The notes below the pieces were generated by a model. That model had not been told where the DNA came from and searched no databases. It was given only the letters and a program-made list of their open reading frames with translations. Positions 42,101 through 50,847 of a stretch of DNA of 64,000 nucleotides are shown here, piece by piece. The position numbers and the translations under genes were made by a program. Each line of letters opens with the position of its first letter. Positions within the stretch are counted from its first letter, which is position 1. Location of the stretch: IMG/VR virus record IMGVR_UViG_3300023180_007965, positions 20,455 through 84,454 of that record; one strand, written 5' to 3'. The DNA comes from a virus.

Positions 42101-43146
42101 AACCTCATAATTTTGTAGAAGGATCTGAGGTGTTTATAACTGGTAGTATTGACGACTTGAATAAATCTTGGAAAGTGTCTATCCCATCTGGGGCCACTGG
42201 ATATTCTTTCCAAATTCCCTATATCTTGAGTAATCAAGCGGGTGTAGGTGCTACGTCTGGTCCTTCCTCGATTGCTGGGGGTACTGGATATTATGTACTT
42301 CCCGATTCATATCCAGCACAAAAGGTAACTGGTGGTGGATCTATTAGTGTTTCCATAAATGGTAGAGTAATAGGTGCAACATCTTCGGGTTCTAATTTGC
42401 AATCTACAGCTAACTCGATTATTAAGGAGATAAACTCAGTTGTTACACAACCCGACTATTTTGCCCAGACTTTTGATCCTACAGAGAATCCAGTAAATGT
42501 GAATCTAGTTGCTGATACTGAAAGTGGCAATATTGGAAATGGTGATAAAATAACTGTTGCCCTAACTGGATCTTTAATTCTGGCTTCTGCAGATAGTGAA
42601 CTTTCTGGTGGTGCTACTGGAGGATTTAGATATGTCGATTGGGATGCTTCTTCCGGAACAAATCCGGTTGAGAATTTAAAATACTTCGGTACTAAAAACC
42701 TTAAGTGGCAAACTTTTACCAATGCTTCTTGGGATAATGCTTATGCACATTCTTGGGATGATTTTGAATATGAAAACGGATGGCTTGGTGGATATGAAAT
42801 CCACAGTTCAAAGCCTGGAGATAACGTAAAGGCAAGTGTTGGCAATGAGACATTACCTTTCCCAATTGGTGTAACCTTTACTGCTAGCTCTGGTACTGGT
42901 GCTTCTGCAAGTTTAACTCTTGGATCAGCGGCAAGTCAATTAAATGCTTCTAATGATCCTAACATTACTAATTTTTACTATAGAGTAATTCCAGAGACAT
43001 CAACTGCTACATTAACTACTGCAGGACCGACTTCGGTGTCTATTTATCCATTTGCTGCTACTGGAGGAACGGGGGCTGTTCCAGCATCAGTTCCTGGTGC
43101 ACCACCGCCTTTGTTAGTATCCTTCACGGTAGCAACAGGACCATAA
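39115..43146 (+). CDS. Large baseplate wedge protein, gp7/gpI-like in part
   Basis: This is a 1343-residue multi-domain protein. Residues about 321-395 (LTRNLGRAFL, EKRKELMVAGEEIFPYIGS, YKGLIGALKFFGYQDLRI) resemble the helical core of P2 gpI/T4 gp7-type wedge proteins, where an 'R.li..a...hr..GT...i..al...G' pattern recurs. Elsewhere it is beta-rich. A PKD/Ig-like segment lies near 850-885 (GEYDVTCYLYDAFNFKNRK). Trp-rich stretches such as WDWDEMGMSWDS and SYDSMWEYP follow. A Gly-x-Thr run, HTGATGATGSP, lies near 187. It is longer than T4 gp7 (about 1030). It probably links the gp6 ring to outer fibres. The gp7 call rests on one segment and gene order. Confidence 0.5.
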   Translation: MADRHLRFYNKQGNPLNFEYVGATASTPLTYTFNYETSSGNTTPAAGKVSLISLSSNVIYLNSVDLNGFNISQWAETVNTKTQQGGKISLKLNIQPANVIVAAISSASVASGIVTLNLSSFTGPSAISNGNIAYCETLSQDLPGGYFKGSIFFEPVSAGLYENEQIFVLQEFKDSSSGLNFIGFPHTGATGATGSPLWRSRWENDSYGDVDVSNVIFTYKITENDPELGGDPTITNYQNIVFPVVQNASDLYSNGYVSTPEAATPSRSLQINIAINAPEQGAEVYERKLIVEDITSGSPSKVAEIEFYGQVVGSDERLDVLTRNLGRAFLAEDSTILRNHDPDEPLPDYIEINEKRKELMVAGEEIFPYIGSYKGLIGALKFFGYQDLRIKEYWLNLNYQRVNLTPLQENKIFLDNYNNTKTPNQTVLIADVLDNENSGKYRLEQTYGPNSDGEYVLDVSSENTLVPSRTYKKTSLFGLYYDINTTSSQEDPYGYPVTPESFTFTQEEVLVKLFALKERLKQSYLPLNARIIDITGEGVYYNVYNTKAWSDTLERDEIDSGNNINFITNPDFGFIEDLRAFGIRTDAKSIQSPMNYNNVVDIDVQVIGPSGDAFRFSTTNTLNPTLSIQRGREYNFNLVTSGFDLYFTTDASLAQVDPVGISNNGSTGGVVRIGVNPSATGPYYYYSSVNPSKMNGIVTITDSPVSDFGNVVKPLHNNQRYTASQNASLLTAISNFYTKKMNGEIRNLGDNISTSFPIEDCGVDIGMPVVLEFIPDTWDWDEMGMSWDSLELPSFTLSDSRSLTWRTIDFSAYNEIEWVINKSQNQVGSGYNFSYRGYAVDFYKLAHFLPYTGEYDVTCYLYDAFNFKNRKIVKSSITVSPRTTLLDGWTRYRENEKYSWDLTIRDWDSYDSMWEYPAEGKTYDETKKEIPEAILDFAVYGNNAIDGQIFKVGKNVPAIGASGNIRLNQNILSVSRIYSTLISGSQYGFANVFTTQPHNFVEGSEVFITGSIDDLNKSWKVSIPSGATGYSFQIPYILSNQAGVGATSGPSSIAGGTGYYVLPDSYPAQKVTGGGSISVSINGRVIGATSSGSNLQSTANSIIKEINSVVTQPDYFAQTFDPTENPVNVNLVADTESGNIGNGDKITVALTGSLILASADSELSGGATGGFRYVDWDASSGTNPVENLKYFGTKNLKWQTFTNASWDNAYAHSWDDFEYENGWLGGYEIHSSKPGDNVKASVGNETLPFPIGVTFTASSGTGASASLTLGSAASQLNASNDPNITNFYYRVIPETSTATLTTAGPTSVSIYPFAATGGTGAVPASVPGAPPPLLVSFTVATGP

Positions 43147-43159
43147 AATACAGAAAAGA

Positions 43160-44782
43160 ATGGCTTCAAATATTCAAATATACGAGACACAATCAGTTAT
43201 CTATACGGATACAACCTCTGGTGGATTTCCTCCGTATTCTAGAAGATGGAACTTCACAGGTGGAAATATTTCAAGTGCTACTGGTGCCACTGCTTTGGTT
43301 AGATATAACAACCCCGGTACATATACCGCAACATTAACTGTAACTGATTTTAATAACATAACAGCATCTTTTTCTTCAACTAATGGTATAGAGGTATTAG
43401 CATCTTCTGTTTCTGCATCGTTTACAGTTAATCCGACTTTGATCCTGATGGATCAGTCTACACAGTTTACCGACACTTCAACAGGTGCACCTGAGGATCC
43501 AACTTCTTTTCAATGGGACGTTGGTGGATCATCATATTCTACATCACAAAATCCAACACTTAGCTATGATAATTGGCAGAACGTACCGGGAGCAGCTCTT
43601 AGTGCACTTCCTGGTGCCACTGTAAGTGTTACTGTTGAATTAACTGCTACTAGCTCTTTTGGTAGTGATTCAGCATCTTCTTCCGTAAGTGTAAAAAAGC
43701 TGGGGCAAACAACAGTCAACACTATAAACAAGAGTTCTGGAGGACTTTCTTATTACCCGGAGGTTTCTATTATATCAACTGGAGTTAGAGCTTCTGCTTT
43801 TGGATATCCAACTAGCTCTGAAATTTTTGAGCTAGATTATTCGTCCGCTAAAGTCCAGGTTGTAGATGGATTCCATTCTACCCAAGAAGAAGCTTACATA
43901 TTGATGACTGGTCTTGGTGGAATTCCATCTTTTGTAACAGAGGGGGTTGCTCGAGTTAATGGATATCTAGTAATTGAGGATGCGCTTTATGGTTTGGGTG
44001 TTCCTGAAATTTCAGTTGGAAAATACATATGGGACCGTGTTAACTCTGGAGGCCCAGTTACGTCACTTTACTTTGCAGACGATGGATCAACAGGAAATTT
44101 AACAGATCTTATTACCACTACTGGTTATAGCACAACATTGGTTGCTTCGATAATGGATAATCTATATCCTCAACTCAACTCTACCCAAAGTGATTATTGG
44201 AGTCCTGCTTTCCCGCTCACCACTGTGAGCATAACAGGAAAAAATCCGGTTATTTATGCTACCCAATATTTCACTAATAGGTCCATTACCGGAGTCAACT
44301 ACGAGGTCTATATTGATATAAATGGTGGAAGTACAAGGATTACATGTGCGTTCAACGCTAATTCGGGTCAGGGTAACGAAAGTGGTGGTAATTTTGAATA
44401 CTATGTAATGCAGGATGTTGCTGGTAATAGTGGTGCTGCAACTCAGCTTAATGCCGCCATTACTGCAACTCTTGGGAGCACGAGTGATATCGAGTTTACT
44501 GCTGTTCAGGACTTTAATATTAATTCCAGTGGAACCCCAGCTAGTTATTATGGGTTAAAAATGGAGGTAAAGAATACTTCAATTGAATCGGTGGTGTTAG
44601 GGGATAACTCTACAACATTAAATGCCACATATAGTCTTAACTTAGCCCCATTCACATACCAATATAGTAGCGGGTCAGCAGGAATTATTTCTTGTTCTGG
44701 AATGCCACCACAATTAAACCTAGGATTTGACGACTATTTTACAACAGGAAAATCCATAAATTATGGTGGTTCTATATTCTAA
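43160..44782 (+). CDS. PKD/Ig-like adhesin-type tail protein
   Basis: This 540-residue protein has two tandem PKD-type (Ig-like) domains. About residues 10-80 include YSRRWNFTGG and a YNNPGTYTATLTVTD strand pair; about 85-178 include FTVNPTLILM, QFTDTSTG and SFQWDVGG. These folds are common in surface-binding and adhesion proteins. The C-terminal 350 residues are beta-rich and Ser/Thr/Asn/Gly-rich with no catalytic motif. It lies between wedge and beta-propeller proteins and is probably exposed on the baseplate, contacting host polysaccharide or protein. Confidence 0.6.
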   Translation: MASNIQIYETQSVIYTDTTSGGFPPYSRRWNFTGGNISSATGATALVRYNNPGTYTATLTVTDFNNITASFSSTNGIEVLASSVSASFTVNPTLILMDQSTQFTDTSTGAPEDPTSFQWDVGGSSYSTSQNPTLSYDNWQNVPGAALSALPGATVSVTVELTATSSFGSDSASSSVSVKKLGQTTVNTINKSSGGLSYYPEVSIISTGVRASAFGYPTSSEIFELDYSSAKVQVVDGFHSTQEEAYILMTGLGGIPSFVTEGVARVNGYLVIEDALYGLGVPEISVGKYIWDRVNSGGPVTSLYFADDGSTGNLTDLITTTGYSTTLVASIMDNLYPQLNSTQSDYWSPAFPLTTVSITGKNPVIYATQYFTNRSITGVNYEVYIDINGGSTRITCAFNANSGQGNESGGNFEYYVMQDVAGNSGAATQLNAAITATLGSTSDIEFTAVQDFNINSSGTPASYYGLKMEVKNTSIESVVLGDNSTTLNATYSLNLAPFTYQYSSGSAGIISCSGMPPQLNLGFDDYFTTGKSINYGGSIF

Positions 44783-44803
44783 AATTTTGATAAATACTAA
44801 ATA

Positions 44804-47800
44804 ATGCCAACAACCTTTTTCTATATCAATACAGCAGCACTTGACTCCTTTGGGGATGTTTGGTGTGTGGGTCGTGACCTAACCAAGTATGACGGCGAAA
44901 GCTGGGACTATTACAATTATCAGAATTCTGTGGTTCCTAGCAACTCACCATATTTTCTAGACACAAGGTCAATTTCAATTGATAATGAGAACAGCAAGTG
45001 GGTTGGATGTGCAGTAACTGCTTCACTTTCACAGGACCTTGTTTTTGTTGCGAAAGGTAGCCAAGCAGCAACTGGTACAAGCTGGAATCTAAGCCAGTTT
45101 GGTGATTATTCTTTGCAATCACCTAACTGGGAAGTACCAACAATTTACGCAAGTCCTTATTCTGAGGAGGTCATTGCATTTATATCTCCTCTCAATGGTG
45201 GTGCAGGGACAGGGGGAACCGGAAATACAGGTGTTACTGGAGGTTACCTTTGGAGATATGATAAAGTGGCAGAAGAATGGAGTGAGGTTTCTCCTGGATA
45301 TACTTGGCCCCACATTTATGAAATCACTGCAAAAGGTGATAACGGAGATTACTTTGAATATTATTTGAGTACTAATGATGGATTACAAACTATACCACAG
45401 GGTAATTTGGATCCTATTACTTTGGATAATGGTGAGCTTGCAATAAAGCAGATGAACAAATTTAATTCGCTTACATCTGGAATAGGTGGTGACACGGTTT
45501 ATAGTGTTTCCTTTGATGAAGATGGTAATTATTGGGCAGGTACCGAAAATGGTATTACCTACTGGGATGGCAAGAAATTCTATAACTGGAATGTTGCTGG
45601 AGCAGATGGTGTAACTAAGGTGGTAGCCAGGAAAAATGGACATGTATTCTTTAGGATAGGAAATCCATTTGATCAGCCCTCAACTTCTAATGGATTCTAT
45701 CATTTTAATGGTAGCACATTTACTCATCTAACATCTTCAAACACAAATCTTCCGGATAATAGAGTTATCCAGCTGATGAAAGTTGAAGAGAAATCAAATG
45801 CTGGCTCGCTTAAAATTTACGAGGACGATCTTTGGATCGTGGCTGGAAATAATATTTGTTTGTTTGATTACACGATGCCACATATTTACGGTACATCTAA
45901 ATACACAGGTACAACAGGTTGGAATTTCGTTTATTATACCCATACAACGGAAGGCGGGACTACAGATACTGCTAGATTACCAAAAGCAGACAAATATACA
46001 TGGAAGTATCCAACGTGGAGAGGATATGATAACGAATACCTCAAGAACCAACATCCCGGTTTGGACCCAAGGAATTTATTTCTAGAAACAGATTTCAAGG
46101 ATATTGCAAGTGGAGTTGCTGGAAGACAACCGTATTGGAACGATGGAGTTATTCCAGAATACGATCAAGTCGAATTAGCCAAACTTATTCCTGATGCTGA
46201 GTGGTTAATAGATACCACGTCATTTACTGTCACCTCAACTTCAAGGTACAAGCATTACAATATTGTAACGGGTTATTCCTCAGAGTCATCAATTAACTTT
46301 GGGGGGAAAAATAACCTTGAGCCCAATTATACTGTAAGTAATCCAAATCCTACAAACTTTGCTGGCGGAACTGGTGATTTAGGATTTGTTGCTCTCTATA
46401 CGGATGGTGGACAAGTGAAGAGTGTAATTCCGTTCAGAGGATTTGGTACAAGAGTTTATAGTGCTGTCCCAGCGGTAGACAATTCTTCGATCTTTGTTCT
46501 TGGTACGTTCAAGAAATTTATTGAGGCAAGGGAACTGGTTTACTCTAGTAAATATCCAGGTGCATCTGCTATGACTGTAACTGGCATAACCGGACCAACT
46601 GGTGGTCCTGTTGGATTCTCAAACATTGCTACTCCTGGTTTAACTGCATCTGCGTCTTCAGAATACGGATGGATCTTAAATGGAGCAACTGGGGCAACTT
46701 CTGGGATATTTTTGCCAGAAACCTCTATATTAAGCGATACTGAAGCAATATTCATTGCTGAGGTCGAGGCTGATCTTGGGAACAAGGTTAGTTACGGTGA
46801 CATGGATTTTTCCTCTGATACCTCTCCTTTAAATCAATTCTCGTTGAAGAACTTTAGATATTTCCCTGGTGCAAGTGGTAGTTTTGATCCATCAGGTGTA
46901 ATAGATGCTAATTTTTCTCCGCCTTCGGAAATAGTCAATTTAGCCCTTTCAATATCTAACAATTCAGTAAGAGTAACATCTAATTATATCGGTGGAATAT
47001 CAACTCTAAAAGATGGATGGTTAGATCTAAGTGATTTACCGAATTCATCCCCCTTTGTTTTTTCAAGTAAGGACGGCGGAACCTACGATAGGAGTGGTAG
47101 TGTGATAGACCTAGATTCAGGTCTTTCTCTTAGAAATGCTTATGGTGTAGGATTGACTGGTAATTCAACTTCCAGTCTGGATGGAATTTCATCTCTTGAA
47201 AACTCTTTGACTTATTTGCTCTTTGGTACTTCGACAAGGGATGTTATTTCTAGAGGGATAACTTTCACACACCCAAACCCCGGGTATTCTTATCCATTTT
47301 TTATTCTGAATGATTTTAATCACTCACCTTTAACTGGAGCTTTTGTTAAAAATTCAGGGGGTACTGGATCTGGATATACTTCTTGGTATAATACAATATC
47401 TGGGTATAAGTCTGGTAATCAGTATTATTTGAATTCCCTTTATACTGATTCACCAACACTTTCTCCAGCTTCTCCTTCTGGAGTACTTTCTGACATAGGA
47501 ACGTCAGGCGGAGCTAATATGCTTACAATATCTCTTAAGCCTGGTGGTACTTACATGATGTTATCTTCTTCTGAAGTTCTCCCTGAAAGTTATGGAAGTC
47601 CTTATCTATCATCAATTAGTGACCAAAGCGATGCATTGCCTGACGGTGATCAGTACACGGCAATATATTATCCACAGACTGCTGGAGTGACTGGCGGAGG
47701 TCATAATATAATAAAGAGAAATGTTACTGGGACAAGTATAGATTCGTTCTCAACTTTTGGACAAGGAAATACTGGGGACCAGAGCAGATTAAGGATGTAT

Positions 47801-48472
47801 GTTGGCCATCGTATGGATTTATTTGTAGCTGGGTCTAGTGCTGGAGTAACAGGGCCTCCTGGATTACCATACAGTTCTGCTACTGGATCCTTCGTTTCGT
47901 TCTTAGAAAGCTATAAACCAGGTATTGGAAAGGATATGGGTAACATTATTTCTAGAGCTGGTTCTGGGGCTTGGACTTGGGTAGATGTTCACAATTCAAA
48001 TTCAGACCTTTTTGTACCTATGTTATCAACTGTTTTCTTAAGTAATTATGATTCTAAGATTTTTGGTAAGAATAGTAATAGATGGAAATTAACCAATGCA
48101 CTTACCAACGAAGTACTGCTTGACATAAAAGACATACCTTATTTCATATACACATTTGCACAATCTGGATATTTTTCGATACAAAATATTGTTGAGGATT
48201 GTGAAGGTAACGTTTATGAAATATCAAAGCCAGCTTTTGTAAAAGTTGTCGACCAAACGGTTCCTGTACCTTCGGATCCAAATCCAGATTATGTAAATTC
48301 TGCTGATTATGGTTACAGAAAACAAACTAACTATAACAACACACAGGAATACGAGGATCTAAGCAAAGATCTAAGTGAGGAACAAAAAAAGATCATGCTA
48401 GAAAACATGATCCAGTTTGGATCTTCCCTAATTATCAGGGATAATCCTGATGCAACTTTTGATCAATTCTAA
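44804..48472 (+). CDS. Beta-propeller-bearing tail/baseplate protein, probable receptor binder
   Basis: This 1222-residue protein has blade-like repeats in its first 370 residues: YINTAALDSFGDVWCVGRDL, SIDNENSKWVG, then SVSFDEDGNYWAGTENGITY with WDG (about 233-259). The 'f.DedGn.WaGT.nGi..w.G' wording is that of the propeller repeats in Bacteroidota two-component regulators, which bind glycans. Gly-x-Thr collagen-like stretches such as GTGGTGNTGVTGG (about 134-146) and later VTGITGPTGGP are present. The rest is beta-rich and Ser/Gly-rich. The last residues overlap the convergent PhoH-like gene by 4 bases. Glycan recognition is inference from the repeat type. Confidence 0.55.
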   Translation: MPTTFFYINTAALDSFGDVWCVGRDLTKYDGESWDYYNYQNSVVPSNSPYFLDTRSISIDNENSKWVGCAVTASLSQDLVFVAKGSQAATGTSWNLSQFGDYSLQSPNWEVPTIYASPYSEEVIAFISPLNGGAGTGGTGNTGVTGGYLWRYDKVAEEWSEVSPGYTWPHIYEITAKGDNGDYFEYYLSTNDGLQTIPQGNLDPITLDNGELAIKQMNKFNSLTSGIGGDTVYSVSFDEDGNYWAGTENGITYWDGKKFYNWNVAGADGVTKVVARKNGHVFFRIGNPFDQPSTSNGFYHFNGSTFTHLTSSNTNLPDNRVIQLMKVEEKSNAGSLKIYEDDLWIVAGNNICLFDYTMPHIYGTSKYTGTTGWNFVYYTHTTEGGTTDTARLPKADKYTWKYPTWRGYDNEYLKNQHPGLDPRNLFLETDFKDIASGVAGRQPYWNDGVIPEYDQVELAKLIPDAEWLIDTTSFTVTSTSRYKHYNIVTGYSSESSINFGGKNNLEPNYTVSNPNPTNFAGGTGDLGFVALYTDGGQVKSVIPFRGFGTRVYSAVPAVDNSSIFVLGTFKKFIEARELVYSSKYPGASAMTVTGITGPTGGPVGFSNIATPGLTASASSEYGWILNGATGATSGIFLPETSILSDTEAIFIAEVEADLGNKVSYGDMDFSSDTSPLNQFSLKNFRYFPGASGSFDPSGVIDANFSPPSEIVNLALSISNNSVRVTSNYIGGISTLKDGWLDLSDLPNSSPFVFSSKDGGTYDRSGSVIDLDSGLSLRNAYGVGLTGNSTSSLDGISSLENSLTYLLFGTSTRDVISRGITFTHPNPGYSYPFFILNDFNHSPLTGAFVKNSGGTGSGYTSWYNTISGYKSGNQYYLNSLYTDSPTLSPASPSGVLSDIGTSGGANMLTISLKPGGTYMMLSSSEVLPESYGSPYLSSISDQSDALPDGDQYTAIYYPQTAGVTGGGHNIIKRNVTGTSIDSFSTFGQGNTGDQSRLRMYVGHRMDLFVAGSSAGVTGPPGLPYSSATGSFVSFLESYKPGIGKDMGNIISRAGSGAWTWVDVHNSNSDLFVPMLSTVFLSNYDSKIFGKNSNRWKLTNALTNEVLLDIKDIPYFIYTFAQSGYFSIQNIVEDCEGNVYEISKPAFVKVVDQTVPVPSDPNPDYVNSADYGYRKQTNYNNTQEYEDLSKDLSEEQKKIMLENMIQFGSSLIIRDNPDATFDQF

Positions 48473-49101
48473 TTGTAAGAATATAGAAGCCTAAGTACCT
48501 CGTCAATTGACTCGTGCCTATGGTTGTCCTTTAGGGCAATATTATACACGTACATGGAGTCTTTTAGTTTGGGTACTTCGTGAATTGCTGAGTCATTTGC
48601 AAATTTCAAATCTATCTGCTGGCCATCACCACACAAAATCATTGTGGAATATTTACCAAGCCTACCAAGAACCATTCCTAGTTGCTGTTTGGTCAGGTTT
48701 TGGAATTCATCTACAATAACAACTGCGTTATCAAAAGTTCTTCCTCTAAAGTGGCTTAGAGAAACAAGCTCAATCACTTCATCTTTTTCTAGCTTTTCTA
48801 AATGATCCGCTTTATTGTAAACTTTTCTCATATTCGACCTAATTGGAACTAGCCATGGTTCCATCTTTTCTTCTAGCGATCCAGGTAGGAATCCATTATC
48901 CTCATTAGAAACTGTTGGTCTTGTGATAACTATCTTTTCACATTGTTTTTTGAAAAGTCTATCCAAGGCTATTTGAACCGCTAAAAGTGTTTTACCACTA
49001 CCAGCTTTACCTGTTATGAAATTAAATGGGTGTGTAAGTATCTGTGATTTTGCAGATTTTTGCTCCTCTGAAAGTGTGATTGAGAATTTGTTTTTGTCCA
49101 C
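48469..49101 (-). CDS. phoH: PhoH-like P-loop ATPase
   Basis: This 210-residue reverse-strand protein has Walker A GKAGSGKT (31-38). Next come IVITRPTVSNEDNGFLPG and EEKMEPWLVPI, both diagnostic of PhoH-like proteins. Walker B is VVIVDEFQN (about 127-135), followed by a typical GDGQQIDL motif. The start is GTG at 49101-49099; there is no in-frame ATG near. PhoH-like ATPases are frequent in phages, and a role in RNA metabolism or phosphate stress is discussed but not settled. The gene follows the glycosyltransferase gene by 11 bases on the same strand and converges with the propeller gene. Confidence 0.9.
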   Translation of the reverse strand: MDKNKFSITLSEEQKSAKSQILTHPFNFITGKAGSGKTLLAVQIALDRLFKKQCEKIVITRPTVSNEDNGFLPGSLEEKMEPWLVPIRSNMRKVYNKADHLEKLEKDEVIELVSLSHFRGRTFDNAVVIVDEFQNLTKQQLGMVLGRLGKYSTMILCGDGQQIDLKFANDSAIHEVPKLKDSMYVYNIALKDNHRHESIDEVLRLLYSYN

Positions 49102-49112
49102 TGAGTTTGTTT

Positions 49113-49874
49113 TTATTTGTTATAGGTGATTTTCCACCCGTAGTTATCGACAAGATCCCTTAGCATAGGACTTTTAAGATGCTTGACCTGGTCAAAGAGA
49201 TTGTGTTGATCGCTTCCATTTTTAAATTTAGCTGAGCTTTTTCTGAGAATGTATCCGTGATAGTGGCTTGCAAAGAAAGATAACCATAAATCCTCTATAA
49301 ACCAATATTTCTCTGGACATTCAAAGAGTTTTTTGTGCGAGAATATTTCCAGGTCACAAACCATGCCACCAGTACCACAATAATCTACGGGTTCTCCCCC
49401 AGCAACGTTTACTCTATTGGCTGCACCATAATAGTTTAGTGTTTTAATCCTCCAAGCCCATTGGGATGATATTTCACCTTCCCTGGATTCTTTTATAAAT
49501 ATGTCTAGAGAATCTTTTCCAAATGTTTGGTCGTCGTCTACGAATACACAAAAATTCATAAATCCCGAATTTTTAAGAATGTGTCTTGCAAAATAGAATC
49601 TTCCGAATCCCCCTAGATTTTCACTGCTGTGGTATATGGTACATGGGAATTTTGAATTTTCTTCTAATATTTTTTGGAACAGACCTGACTTTTCTTTGTT
49701 GTTATTCCATACATGAAGATGGAAGTTTTTAAAGTCTTGGTTGTTTAGCTGTTGTACTACATGGAGAAACCCTTCTTCCCTTTGCCAAGTACACATGATT
49801 ACTGGAAGTATATGTGAGTCTGTGTTTTTGAGATCAGTATTTATATGTACAAGGTTTCCCTCTTCTAAGAGCAT
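49113..49874 (-). CDS. Family-2-like glycosyltransferase
   Basis: This protein has 253 residues from the ATG at 49874. A TTG start at 49925 would add 17 residues but would overlap the presumed promoter, so I prefer the ATG. PVIMCTWQREEGFLHVVQQL near the start and FCVFVDDDQTFGKDS in the middle are the nucleotide-binding strand and the DDD metal site of GT-A family-2 enzymes. HYHGYILRKSS and a C-terminal aromatic region follow. It probably adds a sugar to a phage or host target; substrate unknown. It is co-oriented with phoH and divergent from the fibre gene at 49940. Confidence 0.72.
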   Translation of the reverse strand: MLLEEGNLVHINTDLKNTDSHILPVIMCTWQREEGFLHVVQQLNNQDFKNFHLHVWNNNKEKSGLFQKILEENSKFPCTIYHSSENLGGFGRFYFARHILKNSGFMNFCVFVDDDQTFGKDSLDIFIKESREGEISSQWAWRIKTLNYYGAANRVNVAGGEPVDYCGTGGMVCDLEIFSHKKLFECPEKYWFIEDLWLSFFASHYHGYILRKSSAKFKNGSDQHNLFDQVKHLKSPMLRDLVDNYGWKITYNK

Positions 49875-49897
49875 GTTTATGTGTTTGAAAATAGTTT

Positions 49898-49908
49898 GAT
49901 ATATATTC
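49898..49908 (+). promoter_or_regulatory. Late-promoter-like motif GATATATATTC, readable on both strands
   Basis: On the forward strand it ends 31 bases before the ATG at 49940. The reverse complement GAATATATATC lies 24 bases before the glycosyltransferase ATG. AGTTT and AAACT flank it as a 5-bp inverted repeat, so one near-symmetrical element may serve both directions. Confidence 0.45.
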
Positions 49909-49939
49909 GAAACTAAAGAAATCAAAATAATTACAACAA

Positions 49940-50830
49940 ATGGCTACAGTAAATACTACTTCCATTCTTGGCTCTGATTCGATTTCTGCATCGAGAACAA
50001 CGATTAACTCCAATTTTTTGACACTTCAAAATTGGATTAACAATTACAACACTGTTTTCGGTCTAGATACGGTTAACGGAATTATTAACTTAACTGGTGC
50101 TTCAACCGGTCGGGTTTCGGCTAAAACTGGAAAGTTCGATTCAATCATTGTTCCGAGTGGAGGTACAGCATTAGCACAAATTAATTCTTCCGGTGCAGGT
50201 TCTTTCTCTTCGGTTTCTACAACAAACCTAACAGGGAGTGGGACTATCACGTTTGGTGCTGGTAGCACTTTAACACAAGCGGGAACTTCTACATTCTCTG
50301 GATCAACAACATTGAGTGGATCTACTACCCTTAATAATACTATGACCCTAGGTCCAGTAGGTAACTTTGCTTCTCAGAACTCTGTTGGAGCAAGCGGAGC
50401 TACTGCAGGTACTGCATTTCCGTCTTCTGCAACAGGAGGCGGTGGCGGTAGGGGAACCTCATCTGCAAATCCTTATGTAATTACAGCCCAAGAGGATGTG
50501 ATCTACGCACAATGTTCTTCTGGATTCTATATGAGTGTTGGTACTAATGGAGCAACTGCAGCAAACTTACCAGCAGGACTTAGAATTACGATCGTGAATA
50601 CCGAATCTTCGGCTGGTTCGATTAAGACCGGTGTTCAAGGATCAAATTACACGGGTTTTAATACTGCAAGTGGTTATGGTGAATTCCCATCAACTGGAAT
50701 TACAGTAGATGCAAATAGACCTTATCAATCCTCTGTACAACTACAATGGGAACCTAGAATAGGAAAGGGTGTGGGAAGCCAAGAAGGATCTTGGATAGTT
50801 CTCGGATCTTCAAATATGTCTTGGTCGTAA
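49940..50830 (+). CDS. Tail-fibre-like protein
   Basis: This 296-residue protein has an N-terminal ASRTTINSNFLTLQNWIN (18-35) containing the I-N-x-N-F attachment-type motif also seen in the fibres at 62253 and 63761. The middle is low-complexity Ser/Thr/Gly (GTSTFSGSTTLSGSTTL), typical of trimeric fibre shafts. The C-terminal 120 residues form a beta-rich head with NPYVITAQEDVIYAQ and SSVQLQWEPRIGKGV. No chaperone or enzymatic domain is seen. It is first in a forward run of fibre and structural genes. Confidence 0.6.
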   Translation: MATVNTTSILGSDSISASRTTINSNFLTLQNWINNYNTVFGLDTVNGIINLTGASTGRVSAKTGKFDSIIVPSGGTALAQINSSGAGSFSSVSTTNLTGSGTITFGAGSTLTQAGTSTFSGSTTLSGSTTLNNTMTLGPVGNFASQNSVGASGATAGTAFPSSATGGGGGRGTSSANPYVITAQEDVIYAQCSSGFYMSVGTNGATAANLPAGLRITIVNTESSAGSIKTGVQGSNYTGFNTASGYGEFPSTGITVDANRPYQSSVQLQWEPRIGKGVGSQEGSWIVLGSSNMSWS

Positions 50831-50847
50831 TAAAAAAATTAGAGTAA

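Noticed and set aside
49875-49925. TTG start that would lengthen the reverse glycosyltransferase by 17 residues
   Set aside because: It would put the start upstream of or inside the presumed promoter motif; the ATG at 49874 fits better.
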